This document shows, in pieces, positions 34,914 to 43,140 of a stretch of DNA of 63,569 bases. The first letter of the stretch is position 1. The number at the start of each line of letters is the position of its first letter. Position numbers and translations under genes: made by a program. The stretch lies in contig JAFQGK010000062.1 of assembly GCA_017398335.1 (NCBI GenBank), positions 1 through 63,569 of the forward strand, in the 5' to 3' direction. This DNA comes from Bacteroidales bacterium. Lineage in GTDB: Bacteria; Bacteroidota; Bacteroidia; Bacteroidales; UBA932. Under the pieces are notes generated by a model, which saw only the letters and a list, made by a program, of their open reading frames with translations, was not told the DNA's origin and searched no databases.

Positions 34914-35903
34914 ATGGAATTCAAAGCCAGAGAAATAGCAGATATCTTAGGAGGAACGGTTGACGGCAATCCGGATGCATCAGTCACCACCTTTGCACGC
35001 ATTGAACAGGGCAAGCCTGGAGCCATCTGCTTTTTCGCAAATCCCAAATACGAACAATACGTCTATGAATGCAAGGCTGACATCATCATAGTGAACAAGA
35101 CATTCGAGCCGAAACACCCTGTTTCAGCAACGATGGTCAGAGTGGACGATGCCTATGCAGCCGTGGCTTCGCTTCTTGATTATGTCACAGCCAGAAAGCG
35201 TTCATACAAAAGATACCGCGGATGCCGTAGCAGAGTCAGATGGAGCTCAAGAATCGGCAGAAAAGTATATATCGGAGACTTCACATACGTAGGACGCAGA
35301 GCTGTTGTCGGAGATTACACCAAGATATATGAAAACGTATATATAGGAGATGACGTCAAGATCGGTTCTCACTGCATCATATATCCTGGGGTCAAGATAT
35401 ATCCTGGTATGGTCATCGGAAATAACGTGATTCTTCATGCCAACACTGTCATTGGCTCCGACGGATTCGGTTTCGCTCCGCTTGAGGACGGCACATGGAA
35501 GAAGATTGAGCACACCGGCAACGTAATAATAGAGGATGACGTTGAACTCGGAGCGAACGTATGCGTAGACAAGTCCCAGATGGGATCTACAGTCATCAGG
35601 AGAGGCACTAAGATTGACAATCTATGTCAGATCGCCCACAATGTCGAAATCGGAAGAAACACCGTAATGGCATCAATGACCGGAATTGCAGGATCCACCA
35701 AGATAGGTGAACACTGCATCATCGCAGGACAGGTCGGAATAGCCGGACATATAACCATAGCCGACAACACGACACTCGGAGCTCAGACCGGAGTCATGTC
35801 ATCGGTCAAGGAGTCAGGACAGACCCTTATGGGATCTCCTGCCATACCATATCGTGACTATCTGAGAAGTTATGCGGAATTCAAGAAGGCCGGCAGGAAA
35901 TAG
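34914..35903 (+). CDS. lpxD: UDP-3-O-(3-hydroxyacyl)glucosamine N-acyltransferase
   Basis: Third enzyme of lipid A synthesis, adding the N-linked acyl chain. 329 residues. The N-terminal LpxD uridine-binding domain (about 1-100; AREIADILGGTVDGNPDASV) is followed by left-handed beta-helix hexapeptide repeats (VYIGDFTYVGRRAVVGDYTK onward) with the catalytic-His segment DNLCQIAHNVEIG. It opens a lipid A cluster with lpxC, lpxA and a wbqC-like gene. Confidence 0.94.
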   Translation: MEFKAREIADILGGTVDGNPDASVTTFARIEQGKPGAICFFANPKYEQYVYECKADIIIVNKTFEPKHPVSATMVRVDDAYAAVASLLDYVTARKRSYKRYRGCRSRVRWSSRIGRKVYIGDFTYVGRRAVVGDYTKIYENVYIGDDVKIGSHCIIYPGVKIYPGMVIGNNVILHANTVIGSDGFGFAPLEDGTWKKIEHTGNVIIEDDVELGANVCVDKSQMGSTVIRRGTKIDNLCQIAHNVEIGRNTVMASMTGIAGSTKIGEHCIIAGQVGIAGHITIADNTTLGAQTGVMSSVKESGQTLMGSPAIPYRDYLRSYAEFKKAGRK

Positions 35904-35921
35904 CATATGAAAAATATTGTC

Positions 35922-35929
35922 TATCTTTG
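35922..35929 (+). promoter_or_regulatory. Internal promoter -7 box for lpxC-lpxA-wbqC
   Basis: TATCTTTG followed by C in the 70-bp gap between lpxD and lpxC, 44 bp before the lpxC ATG. It would let lpxC be expressed apart from lpxD. Confidence 0.6.
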
Positions 35930-35973
35930 CAGGATGATTCAGAATCGAAGAATTAAATAAAGACACAGAGAAG

Positions 35974-36891
35974 ATGCAATTGCAGCAGACTTTAAGAAAA
36001 AACTATTCATTCGAAGGCAAAGGCCTGCACACTGGAAAAGTCGCAAGAATGACAGTGTGTCCGGCACCAGCCGACACCGGCATCCGCTTCATCAGGACTG
36101 ACATCGGGAAAGATGCAGTAATAGAAGCATTGGCTGAAAACGTTTCCAACACAGCCAGAAGCACTACCATATCCAAAGGTGATGCTTCAGTTTCCACAAT
36201 AGAACATATCATGTCAGCCCTTACCGGTATGGGCGTAGACAACGCACTCATCGAAATAGACAATATCGAAGTGCCTATACTTGACGGAAGTGCGAAACCA
36301 TATATCGATGCGATCTGGAATGACGGCTTCGAAGAGCAGGACGCTCCTAGAAGATATATCGAGATTCAGGAGACCATCGAGATAGTCAACAAGGAGAAAG
36401 GTTCCGTAGTGAGGATTGAGCCAGCCGAAGAATTCTCCTATGACATTCTGGTTGACTTCAATTCAAGGGTACTCGGAGTTCAGAACGCAGTCTGGAATGC
36501 GGGAGTCACATATGCCGAGGAAATAGGTACCTGCAGGACTTTCGTCTTCTTCCATGAAATCGAATTCCTGTTCAACAACGGACTGGTCAAAGGAGGTGAT
36601 GTAGACAATGCCATAGTCATAGTCGAGCATCCTGTGACAGAAGAACAGGTAAACAGAATGTCACAACTGTTCAACGTTCCGGCACTGTCTGTGCGTGAAG
36701 ACGGCTATCTGAGCAATCTCACACTCCGTTTCCCTAACGAGTGCGCAAGACATAAACTCCTTGACCTCATAGGAGACCTCCGTCTTTGCGGCGGATTCCT
36801 GAAGGCAAGGATAACAGCTGAGAAGGCTGGACATGGGATCAACACAACTGCAGCTAAAGCAGTAAGGCAGCAACTAACAAAATCTATATAA
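35974..36891 (+). CDS. lpxC: UDP-3-O-acyl-GlcNAc deacetylase, stand-alone (no FabZ domain)
   Basis: A zinc enzyme for the committed step of lipid A synthesis. 305 residues. STIEHIMSAL carries the catalytic Glu77 and zinc ligand His78; RHKLLDLIGD supplies His260 and Asp264; His287 in AGHGIN fits the second catalytic His. All LpxC residues are present and the protein ends at KSI with a TAA stop. Most Bacteroidota have a fusion of LpxC with FabZ of about 460 residues in this position; here the FabZ half is absent and lpxA starts 2 bp later. No fabZ is seen elsewhere in the window. Confidence 0.95.
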   Translation: MQLQQTLRKNYSFEGKGLHTGKVARMTVCPAPADTGIRFIRTDIGKDAVIEALAENVSNTARSTTISKGDASVSTIEHIMSALTGMGVDNALIEIDNIEVPILDGSAKPYIDAIWNDGFEEQDAPRRYIEIQETIEIVNKEKGSVVRIEPAEEFSYDILVDFNSRVLGVQNAVWNAGVTYAEEIGTCRTFVFFHEIEFLFNNGLVKGGDVDNAIVIVEHPVTEEQVNRMSQLFNVPALSVREDGYLSNLTLRFPNECARHKLLDLIGDLRLCGGFLKARITAEKAGHGINTTAAKAVRQQLTKSI

Positions 36892-36893
36892 TT

Positions 36894-37706
36894 ATGGCAA
36901 ATATTCATCCACTCGCGACAGTTCATCCAAACGCCAAGCTTGGCGAGAACGTAGAAGTAGGTCCATACGCATATATTGAAGAGCATGTAGAAATCGGTGA
37001 CGGATGCAGAATTCTTCCTCACGCTACCATCTTCAACTACGTCAAGATGGGCAGGAACTGTACAGTATTCCCTGGAGCTGTGGTAGGAGCTGTACCGCAG
37101 GATCTCAAGTTCGAAGGTGAAGTGACTTATGTAGAGATCGGTGACAATGTGAACATCCGTGAGTGCGCTACCATCAACCGCGGAACCAAGGCCAGCGGAA
37201 GAGGCGTGACCAAGATAGGCAACAATGTACTCCTTATGTCATACACCCACGTTGCTCATGACTGTACCGTAGGAAACAACTGCATTCTCGTAAGTTATGT
37301 AGGAATTGCCGGCGAAACTGACGTAGATGACTGGGCTACGCTTGGTGGCAGCACCGTTGCACATCAGTTCTCAAGAATCGGAAAGCATGCTATGGTAGGA
37401 GGCGGTTCAAAGATCAACAAGGACGTACCTCCATATGTACTTTGCGGACGTGACCCTCTCACTTATGCAGGAGTGAATATCGTAGGACTTAGAAGAAGAG
37501 GCTTCACTTCAGAGCAGATCCGCAACATCAAGGATATGTACGACATCGTATATGGCGGAGGTATGAACACAACTGACGCTTGTTCAAGAATCGAGTCCGG
37601 CTTCCCTCAGTCTGAAGAAAGAGACACAATACTCGAATTCATCAGAAATTCAAAGAGAGGCATCATCAAAGGATTCACTTCAGCTACAAAGGGAGATCAG
37701 GAATAG
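36894..37706 (+). CDS. lpxA: UDP-GlcNAc O-acyltransferase
   Basis: First enzyme of lipid A synthesis. 270 residues: hexapeptide-repeat beta-helix (ANIHPLATVHPNAKLGENVEVG onward, split here only for reading), the catalytic-His segment MSYTHVAHDCTVGNNC, and the C-terminal helical domain (LRRRGFTSEQIRNIKDMYDIVY). Usual length. The stop TAG shares its G with the GTG start of the next gene. Confidence 0.95.
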   Translation: MANIHPLATVHPNAKLGENVEVGPYAYIEEHVEIGDGCRILPHATIFNYVKMGRNCTVFPGAVVGAVPQDLKFEGEVTYVEIGDNVNIRECATINRGTKASGRGVTKIGNNVLLMSYTHVAHDCTVGNNCILVSYVGIAGETDVDDWATLGGSTVAHQFSRIGKHAMVGGGSKINKDVPPYVLCGRDPLTYAGVNIVGLRRRGFTSEQIRNIKDMYDIVYGGGMNTTDACSRIESGFPQSEERDTILEFIRNSKRGIIKGFTSATKGDQE

Positions 37707-38425
37707 TGGCAAAACTGCTGACAACAGCATATTTTCCACCGGTTTCATATTTCGCAGCAATAGCTGAGGATATGAAAGGGCTGGTAAAGTTAAAGGGAGG
37801 TGACAGGAAATCAATCCTGCCATCTCCTTTATCTTCATCAGTCATATATATAGAAGCCTGCGAAAACTACCAGAAGCAATCTTACCGCAACAGATGCCAT
37901 TTCTATGCGGCTGACGGGCTTCAGTCGTTGTCATTTCCTATCATTCACGATGCTGGCTCACATAAGCACCCCATATCAGAAGTAAGGATAGATTACAGCA
38001 AGCCCTGGGTCATCCAGCACCAGAGAGCCATCATATCAGCATACAGGACCTCTGCATATTTCGAATACTATCAGGATGAGCTTTTTGAAATCCTTGATTC
38101 CAGACCCGAGAAGCTGATAGACCTTAATACACGGATTCTCAAGTTCTTCATAGACAAGACAGGTCTGATGGCCGATATCAGGATGACAGATGAATTCCGT
38201 CCGGACGGATACATAGTCTCCAGCGACGGCATGGAAGTCAAATGCGAAGACCTGAGGGAATCCATCCACCCTAAGAGAGAGGACAGGCTCCTGAAGGACC
38301 TGAGACTTGAAAAGCCGTATTTCCAGGTCTTTGCTGAAAAACACGGCTTCATTCCGAATCTGTCAATCATGGACCTGCTGTTCAACGAAGGACCTGATTC
38401 AATTATGTATCTCAAGAACCTCTGA
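37706..38425 (+). CDS. WbqC family protein
   Basis: 239 residues starting with GTG at 37706, which overlaps the lpxA stop by one base; this start gives MAKLLTTAYFPPVSYFAAI, where relatives also begin. The WbqC core is seen in YQKQSYRNRCHFYAADG, HPISEVRIDYSKPWVIQHQRA and YFEYYQDELFEIL. The family is linked to O-antigen or envelope glycan loci, with unproven activity (glycine or acyl transfer has been suggested for some). Coupling to lpxA suggests an envelope role. It abuts the convergent folP with no gap. Confidence 0.85.
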   Translation: MAKLLTTAYFPPVSYFAAIAEDMKGLVKLKGGDRKSILPSPLSSSVIYIEACENYQKQSYRNRCHFYAADGLQSLSFPIIHDAGSHKHPISEVRIDYSKPWVIQHQRAIISAYRTSAYFEYYQDELFEILDSRPEKLIDLNTRILKFFIDKTGLMADIRMTDEFRPDGYIVSSDGMEVKCEDLRESIHPKREDRLLKDLRLEKPYFQVFAEKHGFIPNLSIMDLLFNEGPDSIMYLKNL

Positions 38426-39241
38426 TCAGCAGAGTCTCCAATAAACTTCCACGGTACGTTTGGCTTCAGCCACATCGTGTACCCTCAAAATATCCGCTCC
38501 TTCCTGCAGGGCCTTCAGATGAAGCACTTGGGTCTGAGGAAGAGACTCTTCTGGAGTTATATCCAACGCCTTATAAATCATGCTCTTGCGGGATACTCCT
38601 ACAAGAATCTTCGGAATTCCCGCCAGAGGATATGGCAGACGGAACCTGCGCAGGTTGCGCATCATCTGATAATTCTGGGAGACAGTCTTGGCAAAGCCGA
38701 ATCCCGGGTCAAGGATCCAGTTACGGACTCCGTTTTCCGCGGCCCGTACCGCAAAATCCTTGAAGAAGGCTATAACATCCTCAACAACATCTTCATAATC
38801 GGTCATGGACTGCATTGTCTTCGAATCCCCCCTCCTGTGCATCGCAATATACTTGAGACCAAGAGTGCCGACCAAAGGAAGCATCTGAGGATCATCATTG
38901 CCGGATGATATATCATTAACCCATATATCACCGACAAGGTCATATGCACGTGATACGACAGATGACCATGTCGTATCTATCGAGATCTCTATTCCCGGCC
39001 AACGCTTTCTCACTGCTGACAACGCCGGTTCCAGACGTTTCCATTCCTCTTCCGGTCCGACCGGTTCCGAACCGGGACGGCTTGAAGATGCGCCGAAATC
39101 AAGAATCGTAGCGCCCTCCGCCACCATCTGCCCTGCCTTCTCGAGCACTGCCTCAAGATTCAGGCAGCGACTCTCTGCATAAAACGAATCATCTGTCAGA
39201 TTGACGATTCCCATAATATCAATATGTCTTCCTTTCAACAT
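38426..39241 (-). CDS. folP: Dihydropteroate synthase
   Basis: Joins p-aminobenzoate to pterin pyrophosphate in folate synthesis; the sulfonamide target. A 271-residue TIM barrel. MGIVNLTDDSFYAESR is loop 1, with Asp where most bacteria have Pro (TPDSF). Loop 2 is DFGASSSRPGSEPV. IDTTWSS, WVNDISSG, and the C-terminal GVSRKSMIYKALD also fit. Own -7 box upstream on the minus strand. Its stop lies directly next to the wbqC-like stop, without room for a terminator. Confidence 0.92.
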   Translation of the reverse strand: MLKGRHIDIMGIVNLTDDSFYAESRCLNLEAVLEKAGQMVAEGATILDFGASSSRPGSEPVGPEEEWKRLEPALSAVRKRWPGIEISIDTTWSSVVSRAYDLVGDIWVNDISSGNDDPQMLPLVGTLGLKYIAMHRRGDSKTMQSMTDYEDVVEDVIAFFKDFAVRAAENGVRNWILDPGFGFAKTVSQNYQMMRNLRRFRLPYPLAGIPKILVGVSRKSMIYKALDITPEESLPQTQVLHLKALQEGADILRVHDVAEAKRTVEVYWRLC

Positions 39242-39263
39242 AGCACTATTCCTTGGTTATCCA

Positions 39264-39271
39264 CAAATTTA
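39264..39271 (-). promoter_or_regulatory. Promoter -7 box for folP
   Basis: TAAATTTG on the minus strand, 23 bp upstream of the folP ATG. Confidence 0.55.
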
Positions 39272-39282
39272 ATAAAGTTTCT

Positions 39283-39290
39283 TATCTTTG
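39283..39290 (+). promoter_or_regulatory. Promoter -7 box for tmk
   Basis: TATCTTTG followed by C on the plus strand, 22 bp before the tmk ATG; divergent from the folP box. Confidence 0.62.
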
Positions 39291-39312
39291 CATGGTTTGA
39301 AAAGAAATATTT

Positions 39313-39996
39313 ATGCTGACAGTCCTTGAAGGCCTGGACGGAGCTGGAAAGTCCACACAGGTCAAGAAACTCAGAGCCTACCTTGAAAGTCTTTCAGGCA
39401 GCCTCGAATACATCCACTTCCCACGTTACGACGCCCCGGTGTACGGTGACCTCATCAGCCGCTTCCTTCGTGGAGACTTTGGCTCGAATGATGCTGTACA
39501 TCCGCAGCTGGTGGCTCTTCTCTTTGCTGAAGACAGACACGGAGCAGGTCCGGAGATGAAAAAGGTCCTGGACCGAGGAGGAAACATCCTGCTTGACAGG
39601 TATGTGTATTCCAACATAGCATATCAATGCGCCAAGCTTGCAGATGAGGATGAGGCTGAAGCCCTCAGAGACTGGATATTCAACACCGAATACGGCAGTT
39701 TCGAGCTTCCGAAGCCGGACCTCAACATATTCCTCGATGTTCCCATAGCATTTGTAGAATCTAAGCTGAAAAGCCAGAGAGGAGGATCGGACAGGGACTA
39801 CCTTGAAGGGGGACAGGATATCCATGAGGCTGACATAGAGTTCCAGAAGCGTGTGCGCAGCATATACAGGAAGCAGTGCGAGTTCGACCCTAAGTTCATA
39901 AGGATCGACTGTTCTGACGAGTATGGAGAGATGCTGCCTCCTGACGAAATATTTGCAAAGGTCAAGGCTGTGGTAGATGCAGCGCTGAACATATAG
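39313..39996 (+). CDS. tmk: Thymidylate kinase
   Basis: Phosphorylates dTMP to dTDP. 227 residues: P-loop GLDGAGKST at residues 7-15, DRYVYSNIAYQ with the DR(Y/H) motif near residue 96, and a lid with KSQRGGSDRDYLEGGQDIHE. Slightly longer than the E. coli enzyme, as in other Bacteroidota. The next gene starts 4 bp later. Confidence 0.93.
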   Translation: MLTVLEGLDGAGKSTQVKKLRAYLESLSGSLEYIHFPRYDAPVYGDLISRFLRGDFGSNDAVHPQLVALLFAEDRHGAGPEMKKVLDRGGNILLDRYVYSNIAYQCAKLADEDEAEALRDWIFNTEYGSFELPKPDLNIFLDVPIAFVESKLKSQRGGSDRDYLEGGQDIHEADIEFQKRVRSIYRKQCEFDPKFIRIDCSDEYGEMLPPDEIFAKVKAVVDAALNI

Positions 39997-40000
39997 TACC

Positions 40001-41215
40001 ATGAATTATATTCTGCAGAAATTCAGAAGGTTCTGCGCCTTCTTCACAGGATTCGTATTCTTCATCTCGGGAATACTTAAAGTTCTCGACCCTGTAGGTT
40101 CCGGTCTGGTAATGGGAGAATATCTTGAATTCCTACATCTCGGCTTCCTCGGATTTGCGTCCAAGGCACTTGGGACCGCATTTGCACTGGCAGAGACAAT
40201 CATCGGAGCCGCCCTCATAACAGGCGTCTGGAGAAAATCGACAGGAATTGCGGCAATGACCCTTCAGGCATTCTTCACCATCCTGACACTGACTCTGGTA
40301 ATCTTCAACCCTCAGATGGACTGCGGATGCTTTGGAGAAGCCATCCATCTGACCCATATGGAGACATTCATAAAGAATGTCATACTGTGCATTCTCCTTG
40401 CCGCAGCATTCATCCCCATGAAAGAGTTGGGAGAACCTAAGAAAAGGAAATACGCCGCTTTCGGAGTCGTAGTGATATCTGTCATCGCCTTCTGCGTATA
40501 TTCGCTTCTATATATTCCTCTTGTTGATTTCACTGAATTCAGACAGACCGTATCCCTTCAGGCAGGAAGTACCTTCCAGACAGCGGAGGAAGACAGGTAT
40601 GAGGCTGTATTCATATATGAAAAAGACGGAGAAAAGCAGACATTCGACCTCCAGCATCTTCCCGACACGACATGGACATATGTCAGCACCGAGACAAGGC
40701 TTAAAGAGGAATACCGAGACAACGGCGTCACCCTTTCATTCTACAATGCCAAAGGAGAATACATGGACAATCTTGCCGCTGACGGCAATGTAATGGTCAT
40801 TTCTCTATACAAGCCGGACCTGAAGACCGCCAGATGGAAAGAAACGGCAGACTTCATGATGGCCGCCTCAGAAGCTGGTTTCACTCCCCTTCTGCTTGCT
40901 GCAGCCACACCTGAAAGCATGGCCGACTTCCTGAAAGATGCAGATGCCGCATACAGGGACATGATTGAAGATTGTCTATACTTTTCTGACTACAAGACAC
41001 TTCTTACGCTTAACAGGTCCAACGGCGGCGCCGTATGGTTCAGCGACGGCTACCTTATAAGAAAATGGGCACGCAGAGCACTCCCAGGCGAAGGTCAGAT
41101 GAAGCTGGACATCAATGGAGATGTTACCGAGGCAATCATCGAAAAGAGCACCAAAGGCAGTCTGGCCTTCCAGGGATTCCTACTCTATGTATTCGCCGTC
41201 ATGCTTCTCTTGTAA
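40001..41215 (+). CDS. BT_3928-type membrane protein (DoxX/MauE-like N-terminus)
   Basis: 404 residues. The N-terminal 160 residues hold four hydrophobic segments in the DoxX/MauE pattern (FISGILKVLDPVGSGLVMGEYL, ETIIGAALITGVW) with MDCGCFGEAI between helices. After another helix, the C-terminal 220 residues form a soluble domain (VMVISLYKPDLKTARWKETADFM) that looks thioredoxin-like but lacks CxxC. A last hydrophobic segment ends the protein (FQGFLLYVFAVMLLL). The family is conserved in Bacteroidota; DoxX-like proteins relate to quinone or thiol redox. Function not known. Confidence 0.82.
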   Translation: MNYILQKFRRFCAFFTGFVFFISGILKVLDPVGSGLVMGEYLEFLHLGFLGFASKALGTAFALAETIIGAALITGVWRKSTGIAAMTLQAFFTILTLTLVIFNPQMDCGCFGEAIHLTHMETFIKNVILCILLAAAFIPMKELGEPKKRKYAAFGVVVISVIAFCVYSLLYIPLVDFTEFRQTVSLQAGSTFQTAEEDRYEAVFIYEKDGEKQTFDLQHLPDTTWTYVSTETRLKEEYRDNGVTLSFYNAKGEYMDNLAADGNVMVISLYKPDLKTARWKETADFMMAASEAGFTPLLLAAATPESMADFLKDADAAYRDMIEDCLYFSDYKTLLTLNRSNGGAVWFSDGYLIRKWARRALPGEGQMKLDINGDVTEAIIEKSTKGSLAFQGFLLYVFAVMLLL

Positions 41216-41227
41216 TGAAACTTTGAT

Positions 41228-41235
41228 TATCTTTG
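41228..41235 (+). promoter_or_regulatory. Promoter -7 box for purB
   Basis: TATCTTTG followed by C, 23 bp before the purB ATG at 41259, right behind the BT_3928-type stop. Confidence 0.62.
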
Positions 41236-41258
41236 CACCGCATTTAAGAACAACAGAA

Positions 41259-42599
41259 ATGGAAAACAATTCACTTTTGGCAGTGTCGCCGATTGACGGA
41301 AGATATTCCCGTCAGACAGAAGCTCTCAGAGAATATTTCAGCGAATACGCTCTCATCAAATATCGCGTACGCATAGAGATCGAGTATTTCATCGCATTGT
41401 GCAGAATCCCTCTGCCTCAGCTTGCAGACTTCGACAGCAGCAGATTCGAGGCTCTCAGGGACATCTACAGGTCTATGACTCCCGAGGATGCAGCCAAGGT
41501 GAAGGAAATCGAGAAAGTGACCAACCATGATGTCAAGGCCGTAGAATACTACATCAAGGACAGATTCAAGGAAATGGATATAATCAAGTGGGGAGAATTC
41601 GTTCATTTCGGTCTTACATCACAGGATATCAACAACACATCGGTGCCGCTTTCGTTCAAGGAAGCTATCGAAGACAGCTTCATGCCTCTTCTCAAGGAGG
41701 TTCTAGGGCTGATCAAGGGCATGGCAGCTGATTGGGCTGACATACCGATGCTTGCTAAGACTCATGGCCAGCCGGCATCTCCGACACGCGTAGGCAAGGA
41801 ATTCAATGTGTTCGCCGTGCGTCTTGAGGAGCAGATCCGCCAGTTCGAGCAGCTTACATACCCTGCGAAGTTCGGTGGTGCTACAGGTAATATGAATGCA
41901 CACAAGGTTGCATATCCTGGCATTGACTGGATCGGATTCGGCAATGATTTCGTAGCATCACTCGGTCTGAAGAGATCATTCCCGACCACACAGATAGAGC
42001 ATTACGACAATCTTGCATCACTTTTCGACTGTCTGCGCAGAATCAACACGATACTCATCGACTTTGCACGAGACATATGGACTTATATTTCAATGGAATA
42101 CTTCCGTCAGAAGGTAAAGGCAGGAGAGGTCGGATCATCTGCAATGCCGCACAAGGTCAACCCTATTGACTTCGAGAATGCAGAAGGAAACTTCGGAGTT
42201 GCAAATGCACTTTACACCCACCTGTCGATGAAGCTTCCGATCTCACGTCTTCAGCGCGACCTTACCGACTCCACTGTCCTTCGAAATATAGGAATGCCGC
42301 TTGCACATTCAATGATTTCCCTCAACTCGCTTAAAAAGGGAATCGGCAAGCTCATTCTGAACGAAGATGCAATCCGCGCCGACCTTGAAAGAAACTGGGC
42401 CGTAGTGGCAGAGGCTATCCAAACCATACTCAGAAGGGAGAACTATCCTAATCCATATGAGACACTGAAAGCATTGACCCGTACAGGAGCAGGTATCAAT
42501 CACGAAATAATAGCTGACTTCATTGAGACTCTTGAAGTAAGCGAAAGCGTAAAGGATGAACTCCGTACGATCTCGCCTTGGACCTACACCGGATTCTAA
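41259..42599 (+). CDS. purB: Adenylosuccinate lyase
   Basis: Catalyses two fumarate-releasing steps of purine synthesis. 446 residues from ATG 41259; the frame is open back to 41115 within the previous gene, but MENNSLLAVSPIDGRYSRQT is the normal start. Signature segments TSQDINNTS, KTHGQPASPT and the superfamily motif GSSAMPHKVNPIDFENAEGN (residues about 285-305) are present. Long E. coli-like type. Followed by a composite repeat element 12 bp after the stop. Confidence 0.95.
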   Translation: MENNSLLAVSPIDGRYSRQTEALREYFSEYALIKYRVRIEIEYFIALCRIPLPQLADFDSSRFEALRDIYRSMTPEDAAKVKEIEKVTNHDVKAVEYYIKDRFKEMDIIKWGEFVHFGLTSQDINNTSVPLSFKEAIEDSFMPLLKEVLGLIKGMAADWADIPMLAKTHGQPASPTRVGKEFNVFAVRLEEQIRQFEQLTYPAKFGGATGNMNAHKVAYPGIDWIGFGNDFVASLGLKRSFPTTQIEHYDNLASLFDCLRRINTILIDFARDIWTYISMEYFRQKVKAGEVGSSAMPHKVNPIDFENAEGNFGVANALYTHLSMKLPISRLQRDLTDSTVLRNIGMPLAHSMISLNSLKKGIGKLILNEDAIRADLERNWAVVAEAIQTILRRENYPNPYETLKALTRTGAGINHEIIADFIETLEVSESVKDELRTISPWTYTGF

Positions 42600-42611
42600 G
42601 TCTTCTGACAG

Positions 42612-42750
42612 ATTGCCGGTCAAGCCGGCAATGACGAGACGTCACTCCGACATAACGTCATCCCCGACATGGACATAACGTCATCCCCAACATGGACATA
42701 ACGTCATCCCCGACATGGACATAACGTCATCCCCGACATGATCGGGGATC
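42612..42750. repeat. Composite palindromic repeat, copy 3, intergenic
   Basis: The left palindrome is ATTGCCGG-TCAAG-CCGGCAAT (42612-42632). After a spacer, CGTCATCCCC recurs at 42656, 42679, 42702 and 42725, an exact 23-bp period. The right palindrome is ATCCCCGA-CATGA-TCGGGGAT (42729-42749). The final C at 42750 is also the last base of the ftsB-like stop codon on the other strand. This is the opposite orientation to the two copies in tilS. It fills the whole purB/ftsB gap and could also stop transcription of both. Confidence 0.92.
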
Positions 42751-43052
42751 TACTCAACAATATACACATCGTCGCCAGGGGCAGCAAAATTAAACTGTTC
42801 CCTGGCGAATTTTTCCAGAGTGTCACGATCGGTCTTGAGCATATTGACATGCTTGTCCATCTCCTCGATCTCTTTTTTGTACTGCTCGATCTGCCTTTCC
42901 TGACGTTTAATCTCCACACCTGCCTTTATCCAATGTATCCAGGTATTGCCGGGACCGACAATCCAAATGATAATGAACACAGCAGTACTGAACGCCACGA
43001 AGATTCTGAATCTGCGATGTTCTCCCTGAAATATATTGCTGAACCTGCTCAA
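42750..43052 (-). CDS. FtsB/DivIC-type septum formation initiator
   Basis: 100 residues: short cytoplasmic N-terminus, one membrane helix at about 17-36 (IFVAFSTAVFIIIWIVG), then a coiled coil (EIKRQERQIEQYKKEIEEMD) and a C-terminal segment AREQFNFAAPGDDVYIVE typical of the family. It would join the FtsQ/FtsL divisome complex. Single gene. A symmetrical divergent promoter lies upstream and a composite repeat touches its stop codon. Confidence 0.88.
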   Translation of the reverse strand: MSRFSNIFQGEHRRFRIFVAFSTAVFIIIWIVGPGNTWIHWIKAGVEIKRQERQIEQYKKEIEEMDKHVNMLKTDRDTLEKFAREQFNFAAPGDDVYIVE

Positions 43053-43080
43053 AATACAAGCGATTAATGTATTAACTCGA

Positions 43081-43098
43081 CAAATTTAGTTAAATTTG
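43081..43098. promoter_or_regulatory. Symmetrical divergent promoter
   Basis: CAAATTTA-GT-TAAATTTG is a perfect inverted repeat. Each half is a TAnnTTTG -7 box: minus strand (43081-43088) for the ftsB-like gene and plus strand (43091-43098) for the nucleotidyltransferase gene. The boxes are only 2 bp apart. No clear TTTG boxes at the usual distance. Confidence 0.6.
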
Positions 43099-43140
43099 TC
43101 TGATTTTTGGTTATTTAACATATTAAACATATAAAATATC

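Noticed and set aside
42612-42750. Composite repeat as an ordinary terminator only
   Set aside because: Both end palindromes could form hairpins, but neither is followed by a T-run, and the same unit occurs inside tilS where termination would be harmful.
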